The notes: generated from the sequence alone by a model not told the origin. Shown: positions 15,435-24,653, counted from the first letter of the stretch. The stretch is DNA of 64,000 bases from JAAFIP01 sp043777795 (GCA_043777795.1 JAYWHJ010000090.1:1-64000); one strand, 5' to 3'. Numbers and translations are program-made.

Positions 15435-16454
15435 CTAAGACTGCTCCAACACAGGCGAGGTTTCTTTGCTTGCACTTTGGATAGTGTTATGGGGTGCGTG
15501 CAGCTGGCGTAAAGCATGCTGTACCGCTTCGTCAATGGGGGTATGCGGCACGGTGCCCAACAGGCGCGCCAATTTGCTACCGTCCAAGGCATGCGGCGTT
15601 AACCACAAGTAACGCATCTCGGCGATCTCGCGCCACGCCGGCACCGCCCAGGCCAGCGCGCGGATCAATGGCCAGGGCATAGCCTGCACCTTCATAGCTT
15701 GCTCTGGCGGTAGCCAGCCAAGCTGCAACAAAGCCTTGCGCATCAACCGCTCCCAGTCCTCTCGGCGCAACTGGTAGCCTGCAAAATGCAAAACTTCAAA
15801 TACCGGGAGCTGGGCACGCTGCTGCGCAACTTGCACAAAGGTCTGGGCGAGGTCAGGCACATAGGCCCACGCAGTGCCAACGCCCATCGGCCCGGCGTAG
15901 CCCATCCGGCCACGTGGCGCACCTTTGGCGACCAGTAGGTCAAACCAACTGCCGGTGCCACAGCCAAAAAAATCTCCCGCTCGGATGACAATACTGCGCA
16001 GCCCTTGCGCCTTGGCCGCTTGCTCTAATAGGTGCTCCATGTCCACCCGAATACCACCTTTGACACTGCTAGGTTGCTGTGGCGTGGTTTCTTGCAAGAG
16101 CGCAGGCATACCCGCGCCAAAGTTGTACACATTGCCTGGAAGCATCAGCGTTGCTTTGTACTGCAGGCTCAGGTCGATCGCTGATTGCAGCAGGGGCAGC
16201 GCCTCGCTAGTCCAGCGGGTGTAGGTGGGGTTCAGGGCATGCACCACCACATCGACCTGGCCCAGCTGGCTGAACGCGGTTGGGTTGGCCATGTCCGCAG
16301 GCAACCACTGCACATTGGGTGGGTGCGGTTTTTCAGGTGGCTTGGCCTGCGCCCGCGTTTGCGTTATGACGCGCCAGCCTGCCGCAGCAAAGGCGGTGAC
16401 CAACGCCGCGCCTAAGCGCCCGCGAGAACCCAAAACTAAAACAGTGTTTGCCAT
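15435..16454 (-). CDS. NAD(P)-dependent epimerase/dehydratase-like (extended SDR) protein
   Basis: The 339-residue protein begins with a Rossmann motif (VLVLGSRGRLGAALVTAFAAAG), and DVVVHALNPTY and PGNVYNFGAGMP occupy positions typical of the atypical extended SDR family. The usual catalytic Tyr-x3-Lys is not obvious: the region after the nucleotide fold reads NVYNFGAG rather than YxxxK. It may bind NAD(P) without being a classical dehydrogenase. Proteins of this kind appear as uncharacterised sugar-nucleotide epimerases in related genomes. It could be cotranscribed with the membrane-protein gene behind it. Substrate unknown. Confidence 0.7.
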   Translation of the reverse strand: MANTVLVLGSRGRLGAALVTAFAAAGWRVITQTRAQAKPPEKPHPPNVQWLPADMANPTAFSQLGQVDVVVHALNPTYTRWTSEALPLLQSAIDLSLQYKATLMLPGNVYNFGAGMPALLQETTPQQPSSVKGGIRVDMEHLLEQAAKAQGLRSIVIRAGDFFGCGTGSWFDLLVAKGAPRGRMGYAGPMGVGTAWAYVPDLAQTFVQVAQQRAQLPVFEVLHFAGYQLRREDWERLMRKALLQLGWLPPEQAMKVQAMPWPLIRALAWAVPAWREIAEMRYLWLTPHALDGSKLARLLGTVPHTPIDEAVQHALRQLHAPHNTIQSASKETSPVLEQS

Positions 16455-16578
16455 GCCGTACTCCGTAGATGCAATAGTTGCCTATTGTGTGAAGCTTTGG
16501 CTCACTACACAATTGCCTAACTGCACATACCAGAGTATCAAAAATGAATACCAGCGCAACTGCCGATAAGCTACTGAG

Positions 16579-17463
16579 TTAAAGCGCTTTAGGTATCGCC
16601 TTGGCCAGAAAGTCGTACACCGCACGTATGCGTTGGCTGGTGCGAATTTCGCGGTGCACCGTCAGCCATATGGGTAGAGGCGGTATTTTCATCATCGGCA
16701 GCAAGGGCACCACCTGGTTGTCGGTGCGCGACATGAAGTCGGCCACAAAACCTATGCCCAAACCTGCTTGCACCGCGCGCCAGTAGGTCATGGAGTCGTC
16801 CGTACGAAAGGCAAAAAGTTCTTTGCTGACAGGGTATCCAAAGGCAGCAAAGCCCCGGATGATCTGATCGTTTTGATCGTCACCGATCAACTCGTGGTTG
16901 AGCAAGTCTTCGAGCTGCTTGGGAATGCCGCGCCGCCTTAAATAGTCGTTGTGAGCACAGGCGCATACGGTGACTTCACCAATGCGTTTGGCAACCAAGC
17001 TGCTCTGGTCAGGCCGCGCCATCCGCAGCGCAATGTCAGCCTCGCGTCGCAGCAAATTGCTCACGGTGTCGCTGGCCAGAACTTCCACCTGAATGTCAGG
17101 CAAAACCAAACGCATTTGGGCCAAAACACTTGGTAGCACAACGCAAGCCACCGTCTGGCTGGCGGTGATGCGCACCGTCCCGCTCACATTCTTGGTCTCT
17201 GCAGAGGCGCTGCGCAGCAACTGGTTAGCCCCCGCCTCCATGGCGCGCGCCGAGTCTGCCAAGCGCTCCGCCATGTGGGTGGGCAGCAAGCCTCTACCGG
17301 TGCGCTCAAACAAAACCACATCCAGTTGCGACTCCAGTTCTGAAATATGGCGACCGATCGTTGGCTGGCTCACGTGGATAGCCCGCGCCGCAGCCAACAG
17401 GCTGCCGTGATCGAGGGCTGCCAAAAAAGAGCGAACCAAAGTCCAATCAAACTGGTTATTCAT
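16579..17463 (-). CDS. LysR-family transcriptional regulator
   Basis: The 294-residue protein has the LysR N-terminal helix-turn-helix (FLAALDHGSLLAAARAIHVS followed by QPTIGRHISELESQLDVVLF) and an effector domain of the group that includes many oxidoreductase-linked regulators. It is divergent from a membrane-protein gene and an Acg-like gene; the 89-base gap between them contains a matching operator candidate at 17479-17495. It therefore probably controls those two genes and itself. The effector is unknown. Confidence 0.9.
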   Translation of the reverse strand: MNNQFDWTLVRSFLAALDHGSLLAAARAIHVSQPTIGRHISELESQLDVVLFERTGRGLLPTHMAERLADSARAMEAGANQLLRSASAETKNVSGTVRITASQTVACVVLPSVLAQMRLVLPDIQVEVLASDTVSNLLRREADIALRMARPDQSSLVAKRIGEVTVCACAHNDYLRRRGIPKQLEDLLNHELIGDDQNDQIIRGFAAFGYPVSKELFAFRTDDSMTYWRAVQAGLGIGFVADFMSRTDNQVVPLLPMMKIPPLPIWLTVHREIRTSQRIRAVYDFLAKAIPKAL

Positions 17464-17478
17464 TTATGTAATTCTGAT

Positions 17479-17495
17479 ATTAGTAGATAACTAAT
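17479..17495. promoter_or_regulatory. LysR-type operator candidate
   Basis: ATTAGTAGATAACTAAT has 6-bp inverted arms around 5 bases and contains a T-N11-A box. It lies 16 bases from the lysR start codon and 58 bases from the divergent gene, a typical place for an autoregulatory LysR site. Confidence 0.6.
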
Positions 17496-17552
17496 TGTGT
17501 AAACCCGACTTCGTTTTGATAATACAGCACATCGACACACAAGGAAAGCCAA

Positions 17553-18407
17553 ATGATGCGCTCAGACAGCCCCGCCATGTATCTGCACTCAAGCATGCCA
17601 ACCAATCTACCCGCTCGTATGCGACAAGTAGCGGCACCTCTGTATTGGATCGGTTTGGCATTGTTGTTACTGTCGATTTCCACCCTGGCTTTGACACTGC
17701 TAGACGGTCGTCAACTTCAGGGCGTGAGTGTGTGGCTAAAGCCCTTCAAATTCCAACTCTCGACCGGCGTCTACCTGTTGACTCTAGCGCTCTGCATGGT
17801 CTGGTTACCCCCAGCGGCGTTGCACACCAAGACGGCGCGCTATGTCGTGTGGGCCGCCGTGGTGGCGGGCTTATTTGAGGTGGGTTACATCACCTGGCAA
17901 GGCAGCCAAGGTCAGGCATCGCACTTCAATACCGCCACGCCATTTCTGGCCACCATGTACACCCTGATGGGCGTGGGCGCAGTGGTGCTGGCCAGCGCAT
18001 CGCTGGCGCTGGGCGTGTTGATCAGCCGCAGCGCTTACGATCTGCAACCCGCTTTGAAGCTGGCCGTGGTGCTGGGTTTAGTGCTGACATTTTTGATCGG
18101 TACAGGCTTTGGTGGCTATTTAAGCGCGCAGCACGCGGGCCATTGGGTTGGCGGCGCGCTGTCTGACAGCGGTGGCTTGCCGCTTTTCAAATGGTCGCGT
18201 AGCGGCGGCGATTTGCGTGTGGCGCACTTCTTTGGCATCCACGCCATGCACTTTATTCCCGCGTTTGCACTGGTGCTGGACTGGACTCGCGTACCCCAAA
18301 AGACCGCAGTCCGGGCCGTATGGGTATTTGCTCTGATCTTTACCGCTTTTTGCATCTGGACTTTTGCGCAGGCTCGTAATGGGATGCCATTTTTAGCCGG
18401 AGTGTAA
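17553..18407 (+). CDS. Multi-pass membrane protein of unknown function
   Basis: The 284-residue protein has about seven hydrophobic segments, with conserved-looking polar residues in and between them (SVWLKPFKFQLSTGVYLLTL and FFGIHAMHFIPAFALVLDW). Paired histidines in HFFGIHAMHF could bind metal or haem, but this is speculation. AAGGA lies about 8 bases before the ATG. The next gene, an exported Acg-like oxidoreductase, starts 29 bases after the stop, so they form an operon under the divergent LysR. I do not recognise a named family. Confidence 0.7.
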   Translation: MMRSDSPAMYLHSSMPTNLPARMRQVAAPLYWIGLALLLLSISTLALTLLDGRQLQGVSVWLKPFKFQLSTGVYLLTLALCMVWLPPAALHTKTARYVVWAAVVAGLFEVGYITWQGSQGQASHFNTATPFLATMYTLMGVGAVVLASASLALGVLISRSAYDLQPALKLAVVLGLVLTFLIGTGFGGYLSAQHAGHWVGGALSDSGGLPLFKWSRSGGDLRVAHFFGIHAMHFIPAFALVLDWTRVPQKTAVRAVWVFALIFTAFCIWTFAQARNGMPFLAGV

Positions 18408-18436
18408 ATTGATTTTTCACCCCCTTTTCCTCCACC

Positions 18437-19645
18437 ATGAAAGAAAACCTTATGCAACGCCGTAACTTTATTCGCGTCATCGGCGGCAGCACGATTGCTG
18501 CCGCCACTGTCACAACCGCTGCTCTCAGTGGCTGCGCTTCTGCCGGCGCCTACCCGGACGCAGCTGTGGAGGCCTGGCAAGGCCCAGGCAACGAGGCCGA
18601 CCCACGCCGGCGCGCGTTGGCCTACGCCATCACTGCGCCCAACCCCCATAACCTGCAGCCCTGGCTGGTAGACCTGCGGGAACCCAATGCGATCATTTTG
18701 AGAACCGATCCGCAACGCGTGCTGGCCGAGACTGATCCATTTGGGCGGCAAATTCTGATTGGCCATGGCGCATTTTTAGAGTTGCTGGTAATGGCTTTAT
18801 CCAAAGAGGGCTTTGCTACGCAAGTCACTTTGTGGCCAGAAGGTGATCTGCCAGCCGATCTCAAAGTTTGGGATGCTCGACCCGTGGCGCGTATTGCGCT
18901 GAGCAAGAGCGCATCTACGGTAATGCAAGACAGCTTGTTTAACCAAGTTTTGAAGCGCCATACACCCAAGAGTGACTACGACGCGGCTCGCACTGTGAGC
19001 ACGGCCACACTGCAAACACTGTTGGACAGTAGCAAGGTGGTCGGTATCGAAGTAGGCGGCACGGTGGACGCTGCCAAGTTGTCTGCTATGCGCGAAATGT
19101 GCTTTCAGTCGGCGCAGGTAGAGTTGTTAACACCTCGCACCTCAATGGAAAGCCTCAAACTTCTGCGTATCGGCCCGGATGAGATTCTCAAATACCGGGA
19201 TGGTATTTCACTCAATAGCGGGTTTGTCCGATTTGCCAACGCCATGGGCCTGGTGGATAGAAACGCGCCGATGACTGAAGGCACCACGGCCTACAAAAAC
19301 GCCTTTAGCCGCTTCGAAGGTCACAGCCGCACCGCCATGGGTTTTGTGTGGCTGACCAGTTCGGGCAACACCCGCAGCCAGCAAATTGAAGCAGGGCGCG
19401 CCTACGTGCGCTTGCAACTCAAAGCTACAGAGCTGGGTGTGGGCCTGCACCCCATGAGCCAAGCCTTGCAGGAGTTTGCTGAGATGAAACCGCACTACGA
19501 GAAAGTGCACCAATTGATTTTGGGCAGAAGTGCGCCGCGCAGTACGGGCGACGCAACGGTGCAAATGTTTTGTCGCATAGGCTATACCGCTAGCCCAGCA
19601 CCCGCCACACCCAGGCGCCCGCTGGAACGCTTTGTGCAAACCTAA
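18437..19645 (+). CDS. Exported Acg-family FMN-binding (nitroreductase-like) protein
   Basis: The 402-residue protein opens with a twin-arginine signal (QRRNFIRVIGGS, then a hydrophobic stretch ending in a lipobox-like LSGC), so it is probably exported folded with its cofactor by Tat and may be a lipoprotein. The mature part resembles Acg/nitroreductase-fold proteins: ITAPNPHNLQPWLVDL resembles the N-terminal flavin-site segment, and a GFVWLTSS block lies in the C-terminal half. The second ATG at 18452 puts the twin arginines at residues 3-4 and is an equally good start. It follows the seven-helix membrane-protein gene; the pair suggests an exported flavoprotein with a membrane partner. Substrate unknown. 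Confidence 0.75.
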   Translation: MKENLMQRRNFIRVIGGSTIAAATVTTAALSGCASAGAYPDAAVEAWQGPGNEADPRRRALAYAITAPNPHNLQPWLVDLREPNAIILRTDPQRVLAETDPFGRQILIGHGAFLELLVMALSKEGFATQVTLWPEGDLPADLKVWDARPVARIALSKSASTVMQDSLFNQVLKRHTPKSDYDAARTVSTATLQTLLDSSKVVGIEVGGTVDAAKLSAMREMCFQSAQVELLTPRTSMESLKLLRIGPDEILKYRDGISLNSGFVRFANAMGLVDRNAPMTEGTTAYKNAFSRFEGHSRTAMGFVWLTSSGNTRSQQIEAGRAYVRLQLKATELGVGLHPMSQALQEFAEMKPHYEKVHQLILGRSAPRSTGDATVQMFCRIGYTASPAPATPRRPLERFVQT

Positions 19646-19749
19646 GAGCGGCAGCGGCTTGGCCCACCCCGCATGATTCTCCAGAGTGACTCCCGCAGTG
19701 CCGATCATGCTGTACTCTACAGGTTTGAACAATTGCGGAGCACACTGCC

Positions 19750-20646
19750 ATGGCTTGGTTTGATGGATTTACGGCGCAAAAATTTGCGGTTAACGGCATA
19801 GAGATTTTTGCCCGCTTCGGCGGCGACCGCAGCAAACCCGCGCTGCTGCTCTTGCACGGCTTTCCGCAAAGCCATGTGATGTGGCAGCGGGTGGCGCAGT
19901 TGCTGGCCAAAGACTTCTTTTTAGTCATGCCCGATTTGCGCGGCTACGGCGACTCGTCCAAGCCCTTGGCCACGCCAGAGAACGCGCAGGCCAGCAAGCG
20001 GGTGATGGCGCAGGATATGGTCGATGTCATGACCTCATTGGGTGCAGAGCAGTTTTACCTGTGCGGCCATGACCGAGGCGGCCGGGTGGCGCACCGTTTG
20101 GCACTGGACTATCCTGCAAAGGTCAAAAAGCTCTGCGTGATCGACATCGCCCCCACGCTGGATATGTACAACGTGACCGACATGGCCTTTGCCCGCGCTT
20201 ACTACCACTGGTTCCACCTGATCCAGCCCACCCCATTGCCTGAGCGGATGATCCACAGCGATTGGAAGAACTACCTGCACGCCAAGCTGGGCGGATGGGG
20301 CGGCGCGGGTGTAGGGTATATCGAGTCTGAGGCACTGGCCGAATATGAGCGCTGCTTTGCCCAAATGGCCACCACCCACGCCATGTGCGAGGACTACCGG
20401 GCTAGCGCAGGCATTGACCTGGCCCATGACCGCGCCAGTCGCGCCGAGAGCCAAAAGATCGCCTGCGACACCTTGGTGCTGTGGGGCGAGCGCGGGGTGG
20501 TGCAGCGCATGTTCCAGCCGCTGGCGCTGTGGCAAGCGCAGTGCAGCGCTACCGTGACTGGCCAGCCAGTGCCTGCGGGCCACTTTATACCGGAAGAGTT
20601 GGTGCAAACCACCGCCGATCAGCTGTCGCTTTTCTTCAAAACTTGA
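19750..20646 (+). CDS. Alpha/beta hydrolase, haloacetate-dehalogenase-like
   Basis: The 298-residue protein has a full alpha/beta hydrolase core: oxyanion segment LLHGFPQSHVMW, DLRGYGDSS, the nucleophile elbow GHDRGGRVAHR with Asp as nucleophile, and a terminal GHFIPEE His. Asp instead of Ser, the two Arg after it, and a His-Trp pair in AYYHWFHLIQP together match the (fluoro)acetate dehalogenase group more than ordinary esterases or epoxide hydrolases. In that group the HW pair and a distal Tyr form the halide pocket. Such enzymes hydrolyse haloacetates to glycolate; the real substrate here is unproved. No linked transporter or regulator is seen. Confidence 0.75.
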   Translation: MAWFDGFTAQKFAVNGIEIFARFGGDRSKPALLLLHGFPQSHVMWQRVAQLLAKDFFLVMPDLRGYGDSSKPLATPENAQASKRVMAQDMVDVMTSLGAEQFYLCGHDRGGRVAHRLALDYPAKVKKLCVIDIAPTLDMYNVTDMAFARAYYHWFHLIQPTPLPERMIHSDWKNYLHAKLGGWGGAGVGYIESEALAEYERCFAQMATTHAMCEDYRASAGIDLAHDRASRAESQKIACDTLVLWGERGVVQRMFQPLALWQAQCSATVTGQPVPAGHFIPEELVQTTADQLSLFFKT

Positions 20647-20734
20647 GGAAAAAAACGCCACACTTTGGGCTCTATCGGGCACTTTCTACACGTTTGCTTA
20701 GGCCGAAAACCGGTTTTACAGTTAGCATGCGGGC

Positions 20735-22381
20735 ATGATTGCAGACAAAATTGCCAAGGCGAATGCCTATTTTCCCGTCCGCTACACGGCCTTTGGACTG
20801 TGTATTTTTGGTGCCCTGCTCAGCCTGTTCAGCATCGTGGTCTTTGGTGTCGGCTGGTTATGGGGCTTGGTATTTATAGGGCTTAGCGGGCTGGGAGTAA
20901 GGGACCTGCGCCAGAGCAGGCATGCCATTTTGCGCAACTACCCCGTGATTGGTCATGTGCGCTTTTTGCTGGAATACATTCGCCCTGAAATGCGGCAGTA
21001 CTTTCTGGAGAGCGACAACGATGCTGCGCCCTTCTCGCGCTCGCAACGCTCGCTGGTTTATGCGCGCGCTAAGGGAGAGCCCGATAAAAGGCCGTTTGGC
21101 ACCCAGCTGGATGTAGGCGCTGAGGGCTACGAGTGGATCAATCATTCCATCGCGCCCACCAAGCTGGCCACGCACGACTTTCGCATCCCCGTAGGCTTGG
21201 TCGCAAATGGCTGCAGCCAGCCGTACCAGATGAGTGTGTTCAACATCTCGGCAATGAGTTTTGGCGCGCTGAGCGCTAACGCTATTTTGGCCCTCAATCA
21301 GGGTGCCAAGCGCGGCGGCTTTGCGCACGACACGGGCGAGGGATCGATCAGCGCTCATCACCGCTTGCATGGTGGCGATTTGGTGTGGGAGGTAGGCTCA
21401 GGCTACTTTGGGTGCAGGAACGAGGACGGCACGTTCAACGCCGACAAGTTCTCCACCAATGCCAAAGATCCGCAGGTCAAAATGATTGAGCTCAAGCTCA
21501 GCCAAGGCGCCAAGCCAGGCCATGGCGGCGTTCTGCCAGGCCCCAAGGTCACCGCCGAAATTGCGGCTGCGCGCGGCGTGCCAGTGGGGGTGGACTGTGT
21601 GTCACCCGCCGCGCACAGTGCCTTTAGTACACCCACAGAGATGATGCACTTCATCGCCAGGCTGCGCGAACTCTCCGGCGGCAAGCCGATTGGTTTTAAG
21701 TTGTGCATTGGCCACCCGTGGGAGTGGTTCGCCATCGTCAAGGCCATGCTGGCCACGGGCATTACGCCGGACTTTATTGTGGTGGACGGAGCGGAAGGCG
21801 GCACCGGCGCTGCGCCGCTGGAGTTTACCGACCACGTAGGCGCTCCACTGCAAGAAGGGCTGCTTTTGGTGCACAACACCCTGCAAGGGGTGAACCTGCG
21901 TAGTCGAATACGCTTGGGCTGTGCAGGCAAGGTAGTCAGCGCCTTTGACATTACCCGCATGATGGCATTGGGAGCAGACTGGTGTAACTCCGCCCGTGGC
22001 TTTATGTTTGCGCTGGGTTGCATTCAGGCTCAGGCCTGCCATACCGGCAACTGCCCCACGGGAGTGACCACCCAAGACCCGCACCGCCAAAAGGCGCTGC
22101 ATGTGCCCAGCAAGGCGGACAGGGTGTACAACTTTCACCAACAAACCCTGCACGCGTTGCAAGAGATAGTGCAGGCTGCGGGCCTGACGCACCCCGGCGC
22201 CATTACTGCCCACCATATTGTTCGTCGTTTGGACGATAACCAAGTGCGTTTACTGGCTAATCTAGTGCCGCAAATGCCAGCGGGCGGCTTGCTGGAGGGC
22301 GTGCTGAGCGAGCAGCACAATGTGTTCAAGCAGTACTGGCCGCGCGCGCAAGCCGACAGCTTTTCGGCGGCGTCAGTCTAA
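20735..22381 (+). CDS. FMN-binding glutamate-synthase-like protein (GltB2-type)
   Basis: The 548-residue protein has two N-terminal membrane helices (residues ~20-58) followed by a glutamate-synthase-type FMN/Fe-S TIM-barrel domain. Signature segments are FNISAMSFGALSANAILALN, GAKRGGFAHDTGEGSIS, KLSQGAKPGHGGVLPG, VDGAEGGTGAAPLEFTDHVG and the cysteine cluster GCIQAQACHTGNCPTGVTTQ that would hold a 3Fe-4S centre. It lacks the glutaminase domain of real GltB, so it is not a complete glutamate synthase. Family members occur widely as membrane-anchored proteins of unknown role. It stands alone between a hydrolase gene and convergent minus-strand genes. Confidence 0.88.
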   Translation: MIADKIAKANAYFPVRYTAFGLCIFGALLSLFSIVVFGVGWLWGLVFIGLSGLGVRDLRQSRHAILRNYPVIGHVRFLLEYIRPEMRQYFLESDNDAAPFSRSQRSLVYARAKGEPDKRPFGTQLDVGAEGYEWINHSIAPTKLATHDFRIPVGLVANGCSQPYQMSVFNISAMSFGALSANAILALNQGAKRGGFAHDTGEGSISAHHRLHGGDLVWEVGSGYFGCRNEDGTFNADKFSTNAKDPQVKMIELKLSQGAKPGHGGVLPGPKVTAEIAAARGVPVGVDCVSPAAHSAFSTPTEMMHFIARLRELSGGKPIGFKLCIGHPWEWFAIVKAMLATGITPDFIVVDGAEGGTGAAPLEFTDHVGAPLQEGLLLVHNTLQGVNLRSRIRLGCAGKVVSAFDITRMMALGADWCNSARGFMFALGCIQAQACHTGNCPTGVTTQDPHRQKALHVPSKADRVYNFHQQTLHALQEIVQAAGLTHPGAITAHHIVRRLDDNQVRLLANLVPQMPAGGLLEGVLSEQHNVFKQYWPRAQADSFSAASV

Positions 22382-22384
22382 CTT

Positions 22385-23425
22385 TTATTGCAAACCCGCT
22401 GGCGCAGTTACTAGCGAGTCATTGGCGGGCAGGTTTGAGTCCGTATCGGAGTCTGCATCGATCCTGCCCCCAGATGCCGCCCCCTCGTAGGTGTATTTGG
22501 ACCTTCTGGTGGAGGTGGTAATAGCGCGGCACAAGTACAGGGCATACAAGTCGCGCAGGAGTTGTTCCTCGCCGTCCTGCCACACGCTGGTGAGGAATTC
22601 GTAGGTGCAAGGTTTGTCGCCCAACCATTGCAGCAGCCGATTGTGGCGAGGGTAGAGCATGCCAGCGCGTACGCGCGGCAGGCGACGCAGATAAATCGGC
22701 ATGCGCTGGTAACGCGCTGGTAATACAAACTGCTTGCAATGCATGGCAAAGATCCATTCGACCTCTTCGATCATCCACACTGAGAAACCCTCCTGTGGGC
22801 TGTGGGCTGTGGCTGGGCGACGCTGCCAAGCCACATCGTCCAGATCCATGGGACGCAGACCATCACGCATGGCGATACGGCGTAGGGGCACATCCACGAC
22901 CGCATCAAGGACTCCGCCTCTAATGAGGTGAAAGGTGTGCCCATCGTCCAGCTCACGCCGACGGTCAATCAGGTGGTAGGCCAAAGCATACGCCGTACGA
23001 AGCGGCCTTAACAAGGCTTCGAAACTTTGGCAGGCTCGCTGCACACTGCCCTCATCCTGCAACACGACATGCACCACATTGCTGGGCAGCACCTGGGCAA
23101 GCTCGTTTGTGCAAGTACCGCTGATACCGTAGGGCACGGCCAGCTCTGACGGCCGCACACCGATCAGGTTGGGGTGCTGCGGATCCGAATGAAAGTGGAG
23201 AATATTGGCAGCATCCCACCGGGCTTGCTCCGTATTGAGCAGCAAAGCGTTCGCTTCGCGAAAATCAGTGATGCGCCACACCGGGCGGTTGAAAAAATTG
23301 ACATCATCTTCCATCCCGGCTGTGGGCATGGGCTGCGCCAAATTTTTGTCCAAAATGCTCTGTAGACTTGCCCTTTGCTCACTAGAAAACCCAATCAAAC
23401 CCAAATTCAATTGCGGATGCTGCAT
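22385..23425 (-). CDS. Uncharacterised protein, tandem paralogue A
   Basis: The 346-residue soluble protein starts MQHPQLNLGLIGFSSEQRA, with GGGAG about 9 bases upstream of the ATG. It is clearly paralogous to the next gene on the same strand; shared blocks are EANALLL, GVRPSEL, DDxHTFHL, PIYLRRLPRVR and ACRAITT-like C-terminal sequence. The opening beta-alpha pattern and the His/Asp-rich centre do not identify an enzyme. The C-terminal third (TYEFLTSVWQDGEEQLLRDL) looks like a winged-helix segment, so a sensory/regulatory role is conceivable. I recall similar uncharacterised proteins in Comamonadaceae. The C-terminal 30 residues are low-complexity. Confidence 0.75.
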   Translation of the reverse strand: MQHPQLNLGLIGFSSEQRASLQSILDKNLAQPMPTAGMEDDVNFFNRPVWRITDFREANALLLNTEQARWDAANILHFHSDPQHPNLIGVRPSELAVPYGISGTCTNELAQVLPSNVVHVVLQDEGSVQRACQSFEALLRPLRTAYALAYHLIDRRRELDDGHTFHLIRGGVLDAVVDVPLRRIAMRDGLRPMDLDDVAWQRRPATAHSPQEGFSVWMIEEVEWIFAMHCKQFVLPARYQRMPIYLRRLPRVRAGMLYPRHNRLLQWLGDKPCTYEFLTSVWQDGEEQLLRDLYALYLCRAITTSTRRSKYTYEGAASGGRIDADSDTDSNLPANDSLVTAPAGLQ

Positions 23426-23570
23426 GCAGAACTCCCGTTCACCGGAGAAACTATGGATAAATACTTTAGGGACTCTGTAGCATTTTTACCCACCGCGAGA
23501 TTTTGCACTTTTACAAACAGGATGAATAGTAGCTATTTAGACTAGTTGGCGAAAAGTGTCCTAGATATTA

Positions 23571-23594
23571 CTTTTACTTTTACTTTTACTTTTG
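23571..23594. repeat. Hexanucleotide tandem repeat CTTTTA, about four units
   Basis: Three perfect CTTTTA units plus a partial fourth lie between the two tandem paralogues, about 146 bases upstream of the start of paralogue A and 16 bases after the stop of paralogue B. Slippage would change spacing in the upstream region of paralogue A by 6 bp per unit. Confidence 0.85.
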
Positions 23595-23609
23595 CAGCAG
23601 CCGGCGCGA

Positions 23610-24653
23610 CTAGTACAGACCGGAGCGCATTGTTTTTAGCTCGAAGGGCAATTTGCTATGCGCTTGCGCCTCAGCCTCTGAAAATCCAAGTTGATCTGCC
23701 CATCCTGGGAGCGAGCTTGGGGGCTCAGCAATGTCTTTCGGCGGTGTGGTGGTGATAGCGCGGCAAGCCAAAAGCAAAGACAAATCGCGCTGCAATAGGT
23801 CTGACTGCACTGGAAAAGCCTGTGCCAATTGTGGGTAAGTACGTGGCTGTTGGCCCAGAAATTCCAGCAAATCCATTTGTCTGGGGTAGATCATCCAGGG
23901 GCGCACCTTGGGCGGCTGGCGCAAATAGATGGGCAAGCTTAAGAATCGCTTGGGCAGGCTGACCGAGATGCTGTGCTGCGCATACGTCCAAGCCAACTCA
24001 TCCATGGACCATTGGGTAAAACCTGGCGGCAGAGTGTTAGCTGACAAGGGGCGTGACAACCAGTAAGCCTCTTCCAAAGCCTCCGGTTGTTGTGAATTCC
24101 GCATCATCACGCGGCGCCCAGCGACATCGACCACAGCCTCCAGCAAACCGCGGCGCACCAAATGGAAAGTGTGGCGGTCGTCGATCTCGGTCTGGCGCGT
24201 TTGGAGCAGCTGCGCCATCGCAAACAAGCTGCGTACACCATGTAAAGCGCCTTCAAATTTTTCCAGCGCGATTTTCAAGCTCATGGCGTTGCCAAGGTCG
24301 ATGCGAGGCGCATCGAGCGCCATCCAGGCTTGCTGGGATTGGCCCATATTGCCCACCAAGGCATAGGGTATGCGTAGCTCGGAAGGGCGCACACCGACCA
24401 CATCGGAGTACTTTGAGTCTGCTGGGAAGCGCACTATCTGCTGGGCGTCCAAACTGGCGTGTTGGGTGCTGAGCAGCAGCGCATTGGCTTCTTGGTGGTG
24501 CGTAATTTGCCAAGGAATTGGGCTGCGAAAACTGCTCTTTTTCGGCACTCCCTCGCTGGCAAAATTGGCTTGCAACGCCAAAAACTGCTCGACCAACGCA
24601 CGCTGTTCGGCGGTAAAGCCGACCAATCCTAGGTTCAAACGGGGATGTTGCAT
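23610..24653 (-). CDS. Uncharacterised protein, tandem paralogue B
   Basis: This 347-residue protein starts at the ATG at 24653 with MQHPRLNLGLVGFTAEQRA, almost the same opening as paralogue A; an 18-codon upstream extension has no counterpart there and is rejected. Shared segments include EANALLLSTQ, GVRPSELRIPYA, DRHTFHLVRRGLLEAVVDV, SLPIYLRQPPKVRPWMIYPR and ACRAITTTPPK. Identity to A looks like roughly one third to two fifths by eye, so the duplication is old. The last third again resembles a winged helix. No membrane segment or signal peptide is present. Function unknown; the genes may be cotranscribed from B to A. Confidence 0.75.
   Translation of the reverse strand: MQHPRLNLGLVGFTAEQRALVEQFLALQANFASEGVPKKSSFRSPIPWQITHHQEANALLLSTQHASLDAQQIVRFPADSKYSDVVGVRPSELRIPYALVGNMGQSQQAWMALDAPRIDLGNAMSLKIALEKFEGALHGVRSLFAMAQLLQTRQTEIDDRHTFHLVRRGLLEAVVDVAGRRVMMRNSQQPEALEEAYWLSRPLSANTLPPGFTQWSMDELAWTYAQHSISVSLPKRFLSLPIYLRQPPKVRPWMIYPRQMDLLEFLGQQPRTYPQLAQAFPVQSDLLQRDLSLLLACRAITTTPPKDIAEPPSSLPGWADQLGFSEAEAQAHSKLPFELKTMRSGLY

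Noticed and set aside
23571..23594. The hexanucleotide repeat as a CRISPR-like array
   Set aside because: Units are 6 bases with no spacers; it is a simple-sequence tract.
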